Positions 22,404 through 34,788 of a stretch of 64,000 bases of DNA are shown here, piece by piece (within the stretch, counting starts at the first letter, position 1; each line of letters starts with the position of its first letter). This DNA is from Ypsolopha sequella (Eukaryota; Arthropoda; Insecta; Lepidoptera; Ypsolophidae). The stretch spans positions 12,868,229 to 12,932,228 of the forward strand of contig OW203988.1 of the NCBI GenBank assembly GCA_934047225.1, written 5' to 3'. The notes under the pieces were generated by a model. The model made no database searches, was not told the origin of the DNA, and worked only from the letters and a program-made list of their open reading frames with translations. Both the position numbers and the translations under genes were made by a program.

Positions 22404-22441
22404 AACTCAGCCCGCGGGCTAAGTTTGTTGCGGGCTGAGTT
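22404..22441. repeat. GC-rich perfect hairpin
   Basis: AACTCAGCCCGC and GCGGGCTGAGTT are 12-bp perfect arms around a 14-base loop in an AT-rich setting. Confidence 0.7.
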
Positions 22442-22630
22442 ACCCCTGAAGTGAACAGATTGCCACTAAAATACCAATAATTTCAGTGATTATTTTTTTA
22501 TTTCGAAAAAAACAGAGGTAGAAACTTTATTATCTAAGAGGTAGAACCTGCGACATTCTACTACAATCTACAATCTGGTTTATTCGTCCAAGACTACAAT
22601 GTCTAAAAATATTTGTTACAGTCTCTCTAC

Positions 22631-23807
22631 CAGTGGCGTGCAGTCCATACAGACAAAAAGACACTGTCTACCCTGACAAATACACATCTTTTACGCATAT
22701 CGTAAAAAAAAAAGTGTAGCCACACCGACCGCCATCTATTGTCATTAGCGGGAACTGCGAGTCTCAGTTCACAGCTGCGATTCGCTCGCTCACTCCAGCC
22801 ATAGATAAAGTATCTATGCTCGAGCATTCCGAAATAGAATTACATCGCTAAAATCGATTACGAAAGACTATGAAGTGAATGGCTTATGATTCGTTGTAAT
22901 TCAATTTCGGACCAGCCATCGCGGAATGGTGGCTACCGGCCAGTACCGGCTTTTATGTGTGGGTCATTATTCCAACAGTATCTTTGTTGTGTGCGTTACT
23001 GTAAGTACATGGCACACAAATGCAAAAGCTTTTGCTTGTTTGCGTGCAACATGTATGCGAAAACTCTGTAAAAAGACGACGTCTTTTTAGTTTTACGACA
23101 TTCACCGAAAATTACCGAAGTCTTACGAAGCCGCCTTAGCAGCTGAGCCGGCGCCATCCATTATTGTTTTGCGTTCGTTCGTTACGCAAATTGATGACAA
23201 GCAGTATAAATAAAATAAAATTGGGTCTAAAAATTGCAAAAAATGGCTAGTGGTGGTAGTAACTACTGTGAAAGTTGTGCTGGGAATGTGTGTGCAAAAA
23301 TTAAGAAATGGTACGTTTTCAAAACTGTGTTATGCTGAAAAAAAAAGAAGTAATCGAGAAATGCCGCTTCGTACCGGATTCAAATAAAAGGTAAAGCAAC
23401 TAGAAAATTCAATCCAAAACAATATGAAACATTTAACTGGCTGACAGGTTGTAAACATACTAATCGACTGTTTTGTTTCCCTGCTTGTTATGTTCAAATA
23501 ACCAAACTGTTTGGAACGATGCCGCTTAGCTATATTTACTTGCCTCTATTTTGGGAAATCCTCGAAAAACTACAAAAAAAATTGATGTCCCTCAACTTAT
23601 CTCTAAAATTGGTTGATCGAAAAATAAAAAAAAATCATGGTAATATGTGTTTACGTAAAGATTACAGGAATAATATAGCAGTTTAGAAATTCACGAAAAC
23701 AAAATTACATTTTTCATCCACGATACGGAACCTTAGGTACGCGAGTCTGACTCGCACTTGACCGGTTTTTATGTCTACCCTGTGTAAAAACTCTGTGCAC
23801 GCCACTG
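22631..23807 (+). mobile_element. hAT-superfamily DNA transposon, internally decayed
   Basis: Terminal inverted repeats CAGTGGCGTGCA at both ends and a perfect 8-bp target duplication CTCTCTAC (22623-22630 and 23808-23815). Both are hallmarks of hAT elements. At 1.18 kb it is too short for a full transposase, but a TTF-type zinc finger remnant lies at 23243-23545. A fragment of the dispersed gggttccgta repeat lies near its right end (23718-23772). It is probably a deletion derivative moved by a full-length relative. Confidence 0.9.
23243..23545 (+). pseudogene. hAT transposase N-terminal (TTF-type zinc finger) remnant
   Basis: An ATG at 23243 opens a short Cys-containing frame that stops early. 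Farther on, KFNPKQYETFNWLTGC and NRLFCFP appear, and after a one-base frame change CLLCSNNQTVWN follows. The pattern WLxG...LFCFPCLL...VWN is the TTF/ZMYM-type zinc finger found at the start of many hAT transposases. No catalytic DDE part remains. Confidence 0.75.
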
Positions 23808-24303
23808 CTCTCTACACCACAAATTCGTTTGATATGGAAAATCTCACCTTCGATTGAATTCATGCATCGAATATGTAATGTAAGATCTGCAACCAGCTTG
23901 ATCTCACGTTTTTGGGGCTCCGTCATAAACTGAAAACCTTATAAAAGATATTCCATTTCCGTTTGTCGTCGGTGTGTCAAGAAAATATTGTACGATTGAG
24001 AAAGAAAGAAAGAAAATACATTGATTTGTTTGAGCTGAAAGGCATCTAGGTGCTCCTACGTGTGTGCAGAATCACAACGATACACTAGAATGTCGCATTT
24101 TAAAATGTGAAAAACTTTTATTCGGAGATAAGATTACAACTACGACTATTCATACACAGTACATATACGTACCGGATGTAAATGGACGGGTAGGTATTTA
24201 TAAATAAAATAAGGATATATATCTCGATAATAATTAACACTTTTTTGTTTATATTTATAATCTATTAAATAATAGTTATTTAAGATAAACGTGCGGAAAG
24301 TAA

Positions 24304-24381
24304 GGTTTTATACGAATAAGTGCCAAATTGAAAACACGAGCGCATCGAGTGTTTTCATTGGCACGCATTCGGATAAAAACC
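24304..24381. repeat. Near-perfect hairpin repeat
   Basis: GGTTTTTATCCGAATGCGTG on one strand pairs with the opposite arm, and GTGTTTTCA.TTGGCAC repeats inverted around CGAGCGCATCGAG. Confidence 0.65.
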
Positions 24382-24796
24382 TTTTACGCTCAAGTATCTT
24401 ACAACATTTTTCAATGCATTTTGCGAGGAAATACACCAAACAATAAGTATAATAAAGAAAGTAATTTTATTTCACCAAAGCCTATTTACAACAAAATGGC
24501 GTGCTTTCTTTGCAGAGCGCGCGTTTCATACAGTTTTTTCTTTCTTGAGGCAAAGGTACAGTATACATACAGCCAATAATGTGAAAAATATTTTTGTTTG
24601 CGGAAACAAAACACGTATTTTTAAATGAGATAATCAAGAATCTTATGTTAGAGCTAGAGCTATTATTGCTAGAGCGCGCATACTTATAAATAATTGTTTT
24701 TTTTTTTTGGACAGCAAAACCTCCTTGCATTTTTGTAATTTTTTACATTTTATGACTTGCACCATGCACCACAGAGTCAAAAACGTAAAAAAATTA

Positions 24797-24857
24797 CTTT
24801 ATTTCACGCGTGAAATAAAGGATTTCAGTACTGTTTTATTTCACGCGTGAAATAAAG
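24797..24857. repeat. Two copies of a 24-bp perfect palindrome
   Basis: CTTTATTTCACGCGTGAAATAAAG at 24797-24820 is fully self-complementary. A near-identical copy (core of 22 bp) is at 24835-24856. Confidence 0.85.
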
Positions 24858-25184
24858 AGTCTGTTTCCGCATAATTTTGTTACACAAAAAAGAAAACTTT
24901 ACGAGCAACTGCATTGAAAAATAATATAATCTACTGATCAAACTGAACGACTTTCCTAAAGAAACTTACCTGCGGAAATGAAATAGTAGATTGTTGTACG
25001 GGTGGATAAAACGAGCCATATTGCCCGAGCTGACTGAGCCTTGGCGAATAAACTGACAAAGTTTTGAATAAAAAAGAGAGGAGGCCTCAATAAAATTTTT
25101 AGTCGTAGTGACTCAAAAATCTGAATAAATCTGTTGATCCTCCATTTTACCTCCAAATGAAAACAGACGCATTTTATCTAAACA

Positions 25185-25293
25185 GGACGTTGCAGGTTCA
25201 AATCCTGGCACGAGGATTTTTTTTTTAATATACGTGTTTTTAAATTTGTTTCATATTGATTTCTAGTTTGTAATGCAATCTAATAATAATTAA
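25185..25293 (+). repeat. SINE, same family, 5'-truncated
   Basis: Retains the B box GGTTCAAATCCTGG and the tail TTTGTAATGCAATCTAATAA. The A-box part is missing. Confidence 0.7.
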
Positions 25294-25844
25294 TTTTGTC
25301 TGATATTTTTTTCGGTATGCTCATCATTCAAAACTAACAAATTATTTCGCAAGGAGACAAGATGGTATCAGTTCAGAGTTCCTCACATCCAGATTTACTC
25401 TAATTCTACGTTTCTACACCTCTATGACAAATTGCTAAACAACGTCTTCGACAAATGGTCGTCAGTGGGCCCTGAGATTTTAAATTGTAGAAGACAGAGA
25501 TGACGAAATGATAAGGGGTTTTTATTGACAAAACCTGGGCTACGAAACCCTAAAAATGGAAGCTTTACTAACTTACCTCACAATTTCCACTCGTAGCGCG
25601 TCGCCACAGATGTGTCGAATCAAGCAGTGTTTCCGTCGAGTTTTGTGCCCGGCCTGACACCTGCTCCAGCGGTCCCAAGAGGTATATGAATGTACTGGAA
25701 TATCTGCACAGTGAAACATTTTCTTTTGAAATGATAATTTGAAGATATGATAGTGGAAACTAAAACTAGTGATGGCCCAACACAGAAGTCATGACCCAAC
25801 ACAGAAATCGCAAAAATATGTTTATTCATTTCGGTCGAGTCCGT

Positions 25845-26060
25845 TTTTAGGGTTCCGTGCCCAAAGGGTAACCAACGGGACCGTATTACTAAGACTCCGC
25901 TGTTCGTCTGTCTGTATGTCTGTCTGTCTGTCCGTCTGTCTGTCCGTATGTCTGTCCGTCTGTCTGTCCATCTGTCTGTCCGTCTGTCTGTCCGTTTGTC
26001 ACCAAGCTGTATCTCATGATCCGTGATAGTTAGTCAGTTGAAATTTTCACAGATGATGTA
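25845..26060. repeat. gggttccgta-type repeat with an expanded CTGTCTGTCCGT run
   Basis: GGGTTCCGTGCCCAAAGGGT, then about 95 bp of CTGTCTGTCCGT-like minisatellite (25905-26000). The 85-codon frame across it is a repeat artefact. Confidence 0.85.
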
Positions 26061-26884
26061 TTTCTGTTGCCAGTTTCTGTTCCCAAAATCACTTAAATAC
26101 CTATACATATATATAAAAGAATACCTAAAAAACACCGAGACCAAAAGGATGGACCTAAGAACATGAAAGGACTGTATGACGTAGGCACCCGCTATGAGAT
26201 TGCAGGGCGTCCTCTAGTTCCAAAATTAGGATGGAAATTTGTAAGTAAATGCGAAAATTAAATTCGATTCTCACAAAACAAAATTAACAGTCACATATAT
26301 CTGTTTCAACTCGTTTTAAAACAAGTGGCCATTCGCTTTAATTTACATTTATTTTCAAAAGCAAAGCAACTGTTTACTTCAGTTGAAATCAGTTAAATCA
26401 CTTTAACGTAATTTTACAGGTTTTAACATGAAAAAACAATTCGAGAGACCGTTATTTACATTTTTAAGGTCCTTAAAGTTACAACAGCTTTCAAATCCCT
26501 GAGCAAATGGGTTTGTACTAAAACACTTAAATAAAATACACACCTAATCCAATCACAGAGCGCTGTAGGGCCGTTCGGTTTTCAAATGCATTAAACATGG
26601 CCGCATTTGTATTCCAACGGGGCCTCACTCCAATCTGCAGAGAAATGAAAAAGATGGTAGTAATTTGGGTCTACTTAAACCGTTCCGCACCTTTTTGACG
26701 TTTTCTAGTGGTCTATTGCCGTACTCTGGGCAAAAGTATATCCTTTTAAGGCATGGCAGGTTTACCACAGTCTTTTTCTTCTCCGTTCAGCAATGGATAA
26801 GGCGATGTTGATGCTCTAGGCTTAAGTAGAGGCTTAAGGGGCATGCGACGGAATGTGTTACCAAACGCCAAACTTAAGACTGTT

Positions 26885-27150
26885 ATATATATATATATGT
26901 CCAAATTCATACTTGAGCCTTCGTAAGTGATCAGTATCATGAACCAATAACGATTTTTGTAAAATTCATAAAATGAAATTTCGACTCCCCATAGTGATTC
27001 ACTCAGGACTGGGAGGGAATTACTATGGGAAGTCAAAATTTCATTATACGAATTTCACAACAATTGTTATCAATTCATGATGCTGATCACTCACCAAGCC
27101 TCCAGTATGAATTTGGACGATGATCAAAAAGTCACCTTGTATATATATTT
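26885..27150. repeat. MITE with ~110-bp inverted arms
   Basis: GTCCAAATTCATACT, GTGATCAG.ATCATGAA and ATGAAATTT(C/T)GACT occur at both ends in opposite orientation. Part of the arm recurs at 50395-50455. Confidence 0.8.
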
Positions 27151-27310
27151 TTTTAATGTATTAAATAAATGTCATTTATGGCATTACGCGATCATAGTTT
27201 AAAGTTGTATTATTTAATGCATTACTAGGGTCGGTGTTCCGAGATTCGGGGTTCAGGGTTATGGCTTTTTAAGACGGTAAAAATTCAAATTTCTGAACAA
27301 AATAAATACC

Positions 27311-27507
27311 ACTTGTTACCTTACAAGATGAAGTGCAGGTTCATTAAAAAAAATCACGGCAATAATGTATAGTAACTTCAAAAAAAAAACAGGAATTTCA
27401 AGAAAATCTCTTGAATAGCATTGCAGCGCTACGGGTATAACCTGAACTTGAAATCCTGTTTTTTTTTCTGAAGTAAGTTTTTTCATCTTGTAAGGTAACA
27501 AGTGAAA
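27311..27507. repeat. Palindromic MITE with 23-bp perfect ends
   Basis: CACTTGTTACCTTACAAGAT and its complement close both ends. A second inverted pair (CAGGA.TTTCAAG) lies inside. Confidence 0.8.
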
Positions 27508-27660
27508 GAAAGAAAGAAAGAAAGAAAGAAAGAAATTTATTTGGGGACAAAAAGAATACATGGAAAAGCAACATATAGGTACATAATAACTATTAACTTA
27601 AAACTAGTACTTATAATTAACATATTAATCACAATAGTCTAAGATTGGGATGAAACTATC
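27505..27660 (-). repeat. LINE 3' tail with (GAAA)n
   Basis: About nine GAAA units followed by AAATTTATTTGGGGACAAA, the look of a minus-strand LINE 3' end. Confidence 0.45.
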
Positions 27661-28528
27661 CCATGCATTCAACGTCACCAAATTGGCCATAACTCAGCAT
27701 GGTGCTGTGACGCAATAATACATACTTATACAAACATAATGTATGCATACTACGCCACAACCAGAGAATATAAAGTATTACTACGTCACAACGCTGGTAT
27801 TCTGTTACAGCCAGGTTGGGAGTGATATGCGATTGCGGACGCAAAAGTTTGGTTTGCAAAAGGTAGTGCTAATTAAACTTGTAAATTTTAAATATATTTT
27901 TTTTTTTTTTGTAAAAGAATGCAGGATGTATGTACTTATCATGTTAAAGATTTAAATAAACAGTGATATCAAGTAACACATAACAACATAACAAATAATA
28001 ACAGTAAAAACAACTCACAAAATAACACGATAAATTGGGGTAGTTTTTGAATATAAAGTGTTTTTAGGATTTTAGAGTATTTTTAAGGCCCTTTCGAAAC
28101 CGAGAAAGTTGTAGTTCGCAGGGCATGGCAATAATAATAATAGACATTTCTTATTTAGCTTAAAACAAAAACAATACAGTAGAAAAGTGCAAGATGTAAA
28201 TGGGTTTTTTAACGCACAAATAACACAATTGGTTACCGTTATTAGAAGGTAACATTGGGCTCTAACATAATTTAATATAAGAATTATCAAAATCAAATAG
28301 ATAACTAAGCAGTACGCATTATTATAATAGAGTAAGACTGATAAAAAGAGTTTTAAAGTAATAATGTTTATAGTAGTAATAATTATAACTTTCCATACAT
28401 GAATTTTACCAGATAAATGATAGGGAAAAGTTGTATATATGTTAAGCTGCTGAAACTCAGCTAACAACAACCGATGAACACAAGCAGTGTAAACATTAAA
28501 TAAAAACAAGCATAGCGACGGCTACCGA

Positions 28529-28830
28529 TTACGTAAGTTTGACAATACCAAAAGCGCTATGCAAGTCCTTTTCGGTACGTATTTGATGCGCCGGTGAGGT
28601 CTCGTTCTGACGGACGAATACACGTCCATCTCGGGTCCAGGCAAATCGCCAGTTATTTGTACGACGCAGCTCACGTGCCCTTCCAAATAATGATCGGTTA
28701 GTTCTGGTGAGGCGTTCGTTAACATGAAACGGCTGGGCGCGATGCGGCGCGGGAGACCCAAGTCCGAAGTAGTGGCTCCGCGTCGCACCCGAGCCCCCTT
28801 GAGCAGGTCGTCACGCAGCGCGCGGTATTG
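28529..28830 (-). pseudogene. Retroelement ORF1-type fragment with an FP-C-like domain, frameshifted
   Basis: In one minus-strand frame GARVRRGATTSDLGLP appears (28745-28800). In a second frame HVNERLTRTNRSLF, WRFAWTRDGRVFVRQNE and a final TEKDLHSAFG follow, ending at a TAA at 28529. The order NERLT...LF..AR...W.R.G.I/VFVR...DL is that of the FP C-terminal domain, found in insect retrotransposon ORF1 proteins and named after baculovirus FP25K. One frameshift separates the parts, and the N-terminal PHD or coiled-coil part is absent. It lies between the inverted arms of the repeat at 27237-28932. Confidence 0.65.
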
Positions 28831-28934
28831 TGGTATTTATACATACAAGTGGTATTTATTTTGTTCAGAAATTAATATTTTACTATCTTAAAAAGCCATA
28901 ACCCCGAACCCTGTTTTGCCCAATCTCGGAACTC

Positions 28935-31015
28935 AGACTCTAATTCTGCATTAAAACATGAAGCGTGTTTATAGTTGTTATGTAGGATAATTTAAAACAT
29001 AAAGCATAAAATAACACAAATTTGCTAGAAAAGCCTAATTAACATTTATATATGATCGCCAAATGCCATAAATCACATTTACTCATTACTTTTTATTAAA
29101 AAAAAAGAATAACAATCAAAAGTTTTGTGTTTGCGAACGCAATCTGTCGTATCAACTTTAACTTGAAATTCTCAAATGTGAAATCGGTGGATAGAATTGC
29201 TTTTCTGGCGATCGATGGCCGTTCATTTATCAAAGCCAATCGCGGTGGTGTATCTTGCAAAGTGCACTAAACTACTAAACCGCTGCTACTGTTATGAGCA
29301 GGAATTGCAAAAGGCAACCAAAATTCTATAAAAACTCCGGCTATCCGATATTGATTGAAATGAAATGAAAATGGAAATGATTTATTTCTTTAGCTTGCTT
29401 AAACCTTAAATACATTGAGTTTAAGTTCTCCTATTGGGTATGAAAATACCTGTAGTAGGAGTCCCCGTTCTCCTATAACTAAAAATACAAAATTAAGTGA
29501 ATAAACAAAACTATTATTTAAAGAGGTGACTAACAAATTAATACAAATATAAAAAAGAAAAGAAAGCTTAGTAAATACAAACTTAGGGTGAGATTGTAAT
29601 TGTGAGAGGGTGTGTAATTAGAGATTATGCAAGAAAGGTGTGTTAGGGTGTATTTTTGTGTATCCTTCCTAGCCCTATGACTTTGTCTTGGGATCGAATG
29701 TAAGTGTCTTTATCGTACATATTTCAAATTGTTTTTGAGGTTGAAGCTCACTGAACTGTTCATCTGTTTGCAATTTTCCGCTGCACTAGTATACGAGCAA
29801 TGAGAAATTTACATTATAGTTAACCATTACCTTTCAAGCATGGTGCTCCAACTCAATCGACCATAGAGAAGCAGAACAATTTATGCATGCGCTTTAACAA
29901 TCGGCTCCCAATTCGGATAAGTAGGTCGACCACAAATTCTAGTCTCGCACAATAGGTGCATTCGTTCGGTGATCAGCAAGCCATATTTCAATTTGGCATT
30001 GCGCCAGACGATTTTTATGGTCAATGTATTGTTATCGATGCAATCCTAGCAACGGACTGGAGCTTTCGTGTACTTATAAACTTTTTAATTAAAAAAAGTA
30101 ATGTACTTGAAAGAATTTTATTTACAAAACACAGGGTTTTAAGATTATCTCCATCCAAGATTAAATATTTACCTCGAACTCCCTTCAATCTGTTTCTTCT
30201 CGGTTTCTATGATCCATGAAATTTAAGATCTCGTTAAAAATATAAGAAGGAAATGACAAAAAATATTCAGCGTTTAAGACTACATACCTAGTATTTGAAA
30301 GGTATTACCCACTTGGCCTTTCGGAGTTCTTTGCTCAAAGTACACAAAGTTTGAGATTTTTATTTGCTGCCCTAGACATTGCCTTTAGTATTGTCCTGGA
30401 GCGATTCAACTAACTGACTGTCAACTCCTGCGGATCCGTGACGTGGACATTGGTTGGCGGTTTCCACAACCACTACAGAGCCTAGGAAGTTAGTTTCCCC
30501 AACAGTCATAGGAAGTATTCCTTTAACTTTAAAAATTTTATATGCAAGTTCAATCATGAATCATTTATGGTTCTTATACAAAAAATCATAAAATTTAGGG
30601 AACGGTTTTATAACATAAACTGTCTTTTTTTTACTTTAATAATTTTCCTAATTTTCGCTTAATTACCTTTTACAAAAAAGTGCTCGCTTGCGGAAGGGTT
30701 AGGCTCTCCCTGAGTTAATCTACAGTCTAGGCTACAATGCCACAATTAATCCCTATACTTTTATCTCTACCCTTACTTACTGTATCTATATACTATAATG
30801 TTGTAAATTGTGTATTATGCCTAATAGGACCTGTTCTTATTTACACTTGCCATTAACTATATTATATATGCCATAGATAACTAATTTCTTGTATTACAAA
30901 TATCTACGAAAAGAAGTTGCATAGAAAAAATTATGTTGCAGCCTAAGGACGCTATTACAAAATGTTACATTTTCTCTGTTTTTAGACACGTTTTCGGTAC
31001 TATTTCTGACAAATA
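28935..31015. other. Mostly unassigned sequence
   Basis: Apart from the LINE tail at 29350-29690, two frames (29956-30219 plus; 30372-30557 minus) look slightly coding-like but match no family I recognise. Confidence 0.35.
29350..29690 (-). repeat. Probable LINE 3' UTR
   Basis: A GAAAT run followed by GATTTATTTCTTTAGCTTGC, then low-complexity sequence. No protein motif. Confidence 0.35.
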
Positions 31016-31019
31016 CAGC

Positions 31020-31390
31020 AAATTTTGTCAAATTCAAATTCAAGTAAAGTATACACTTTTTACGAGTCAAATTTAATCTTATAAAATTATATGTAATAAA
31101 ATAATAAATGTATATGAACTAAATTAAAGGTTTATTTAATTTATGTGGTAATATACGATGTAAATGCACGCACAAAGGTCCAAAAAAGAGATTAGGTGCG
31201 GAAACCGAGCCCACCAAGAAGAAGAAGAAGACTATGTAAATGATAGGTAAAATCTATAATTATACAAGGTGTAATCCAATCAACCGCCCGAACCCATACC
31301 GGAGATCCGGCCAGGACCAGGAACAAGGTTCAATGATCACTACCCGAGGCCCCAGCACGAATCCAGGCAGCCGACCAAATCACACACTAT
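31020..31390 (-). repeat. Dispersed LINE 3' region, copy 1
   Basis: Shares with 56965-57400 the blocks AATCAACCGCCCGAACCCAT, CAAGGTTCAATGATCAC and TATATACTACAT, plus the AT-rich tail. Confidence 0.6.
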
Positions 31391-31915
31391 ATACTACATA
31401 TTAATAGGTTACATAATAAATTACGTTTTCAACTACATAGCCAGAATTTATTTTTTCCGAAATCACAGATTTTTATACAGTAAAATCGAATTTCCCTACC
31501 CTCCACCCGTAAAAACAGAGTGAATAATGTACCAATATTTCAATTACTGTAGGACGAAAAATTAATCAACTTGAGAACATTTTTATTGTTTAAACAAACC
31601 TCAGAACATTTAAATAGTTAGAAAGGCCTTGGAGCTGTATGCGTACCAGAACCTTTGTCGCCTCACACCCACAGGCACACACCTTGTCGTAATTGAAATA
31701 CTATCAAAACTTTAATCCAAGTGGTTGTTCTTTCTACGCACAACAAATGACTTATATCGAAAACTTATCAAATGAAAAAACTACCGTTTCTCTGTGTAAA
31801 ACGGTGTATTTTTCAAACAAACGATTTCATTTACGACGTTTTAGTTTTGATACCATATGACCATTATAAACCTACCGGCTTTAGGTGGTTGATAACTTGA
31901 CCGGAGCGGTATTGC

Positions 31916-31919
31916 GAAC
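31916..31919. repeat. Target site duplication GAAC, left copy
   Basis: GAAC directly precedes TG of the left repeat; the same four bases follow CA of the right repeat at 50169-50172. A 4-bp duplication fits Ty3/gypsy-type integration. Confidence 0.75.
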
Positions 31920-34530
31920 TGTACTAAAACCTCCTTAACTACCCCACTGCTCACACTGAACTCCATCGACCCGAATAACAACCCACTTACAACCTACATA
32001 GTTTAACGTTTGGTGCTTAATAGAAATGATTTTAACAGATATATGGCCAGAGTGTGATCGTCAGATTAGAACCTTACGTTGCGCCTTAAGTAGTAACCCA
32101 AATTCTTTAGAAGCGATTCAGAGATGAAGATAGCTAACAAACCCTTATTAATAGTCCTGTTCTAAAATATAACTTATCTTTCACGTGCTAAGTAAATTGG
32201 ACATAAAATAATTAAAACCAAATTCGTAGATTTAGATAGTAAAATCAGAGAATATAAAGTATTGGTAAAATGTTCAGATTAGAAATTTCACTGTTTGTCA
32301 GTTAAGCCAATATATGAAAGTCATAGAGATAAATAGCACTTTGTAAACAATTCTAGATGTAAAATTCATTAATGTTTCAAATAATAAAAAGGTGAATAAA
32401 ATCTCTGTAGCAATTCTGCGCCAGTCAGCCTCTTAAGAGGCTATGTGAATTTACTATGTTAGGCTATACCCGTTACTTAAGATGATACATCACATTCATA
32501 TTTTGTTTGTTTATGTTATGAATAAAATGCATTATTATTTTTTTTTTTAATAACCACTACCAGTAATTGGGGATGGATGAGGTGAGGTATTTCTGAGTTT
32601 GAAATTTAATAATTTATTGATGATCAAAGCTGAATAGTATTCTAACAGCTGACCTTTATGTATGTTGTAGAACTTATTACTCGATAGATACTTCTATACG
32701 AAAATTACTTATTTAGCTGGTAATCTTCGAATAAGTCCATAGGACAGTGAGTAAAATTCTCACATCTGTGATTATCTGGTCAATAAAATAGAGACTCAAA
32801 GAAAGCCATATTGGCAACTTCTCAGAAGTACCTTCCCTTGGATGTGGAATACCCCCTTGACTTTTTTTAGTGTATACTTTTTTTTAATTCTAAATTTAAG
32901 ATTTATTTATTTATTTTTAATTTTACGCGCCTATGTTGGTTCCCTGACTACACAGCTCTGGTAAAGAACCAACAAGAAATCCAGAGCGTCCCTACCATCG
33001 TAGTAACCAAAACTACAAATGACACAACTAATCCAACAGAATGATTTCAGATTTCTAACTTATGGCTATCTTGTGTTTCTGTACCAAATATATTTTATTT
33101 GTTCTTATGACATTGGTAAGCTAAACTACCCCATTTCAGTGTATAGTTAGCTTGTGGCTGAATTTTGCCTGACAAAAGAACAAGTACATTCATACAAATA
33201 CACCAAATATTACTATTTATTTGAGTAATAAACATTGAAATCACTCGTGTTGCACCATGTCCCATTCAAAGATTCGGCCTCTTAACAGATCTACTCAAAT
33301 AGTGACTGACAGTTAAAATTAATTTCTTAGATACTGCTGGTAATACTCAACTTAAAGTTGCTATGTCAATTTGACAAAACTATCTAGTAAAAAACTTAGA
33401 CTTTCATATTCAGCGTACAGTCATTCTGTTTATTATTCAATAGAGAATTTCTATCAAGTCAAAATTGTAAGTTGTTTCAGTAATAAACTTCTCTAATACA
33501 ATCGTTTTTGTTGTATTTAATGCAAGTCAGATAAGTACAAATTACTACCAGGTTGGAATTTTACCCATTTTCTAAAAATCTCCAAGTTTCAGTAAGGTTT
33601 TTACATAATAAGTCTCAAATATATTAAAACTTTTGAATACAATAAATTAGGCTTTCAACCCTCATTTCATGTAAGAAAGTTTACTTTAAAAATCATTGAT
33701 TTTCTAGTAATATGAAACTACTGTGACTTTCATCCTTAACAGTATTGCAGTTATTTATGTAGTCAATTTTATAACTACACTCAGTAGAATAATTTCAATA
33801 TATTTTGAAAGAGAAATCTGCTCTAGGTAATGTAGTATTAAAAATACTAATAGAACTTTGTTTTTGTTCTAAAGATGTATTCATTTAATTCCATTGACGA
33901 AGAACAACTTTTACTACCCCATATTTGGTGTATAGTATCAGTTAAGGCTTTTATTTTGCCAGACAAGGGAAAGCATTTATGCAAACAAATACATCATGTT
34001 ATGTACTTCAAGTTTATTGAACATTTATAAGAATTGAAATTATTCTCTTGAATAAAGATTTCCCGAACTATTTTCACGGTATTTAGTTTATTAGTTACTT
34101 ACTCAATTGAGTAATAAAAGAAAATCCGAAACATTCTATATTTCATCTAGGTTCTACTCTGTATCAATGCAGTCATTTCGACAAGGGAGTAAGTAAGTAA
34201 ATACTGACTAAAAGGTTCGTCAGTCTGCTATACTCTATTTTGGATTCTTATATACCAAACTATTTGATTTTACTTTATAACTTAATGTTTACTACGAACT
34301 GACCTTAAAAAGGGTTTGATAGGTACTACAGTTATGAACTTTTATGGTCTAGAATACATTTCATCAACCTGAATTCTAAATCTAGGCTTTCTATGTTATT
34401 TAGGCATATTTTGTGCCAAACTCAAGTCTCTTTATTTCTTGAAAGAAATACCTAAGTAAATACAATATTTTAAGACATAATTAAGTGGTGAAACTTATGT
34501 TTCCTATCATTTCATATTTATTGCCAATAT

Positions 34531-34788
34531 TAAAGCCCTATGCCCTAGCATTCAAAATTAGTGTTCTGTGGGCATATAAAACCCTCTTAGATAAACAATG
34601 AAACTATTTCAGTATCAAAGCCCTATGCCCTTACATTCAAAGTTTAAGTTCTTTGGACTTATAAAGCCCTCTCAGATAAACAATGAAACTATTTGAATAT
34701 CAAAGCCTTATGTCCTTACATTCAAAATTGGAGTTCTTTGGACTTTAAAGCCCTCTCAGATAAGTAAACAATGAAACTATTTGTCAGA
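34531..34788. repeat. Three tandem ~85-bp sub-repeats inside the left LTR
   Basis: Units start at 34531, 34617 and 34701. Each runs from AAAGCC(C/T)TATG to ACAATGAAACTATTT. Units differ by scattered substitutions, so the triplication is older than the element insertion. Direct counterparts lie at 48037-48294. Confidence 0.85.

Larger units (their letters stand above)
27237..28932. repeat. 1.7-kb segment bounded by ~80-bp inverted repeats
   Basis: The arms (27237-27315 and 28848-28932) share GTTCCGAGATT, GGGGTTATGGCTTTTTAAGA and CTGAACAAAATAAATACCAC. The interior holds an ORF1-like pseudogene, a smaller palindrome and a LINE tail. No clear target duplication is visible. Confidence 0.65.

Noticed and set aside
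25769..26026. 85-codon frame with CLSVCLSVCLSV repeats
   Set aside because: Reading of the CTGTCTGTCCGT minisatellite within a dispersed repeat.
29956..30219. 87-codon plus-strand frame
   Set aside because: No family recognised, no splice or promoter context, AT-rich composition.
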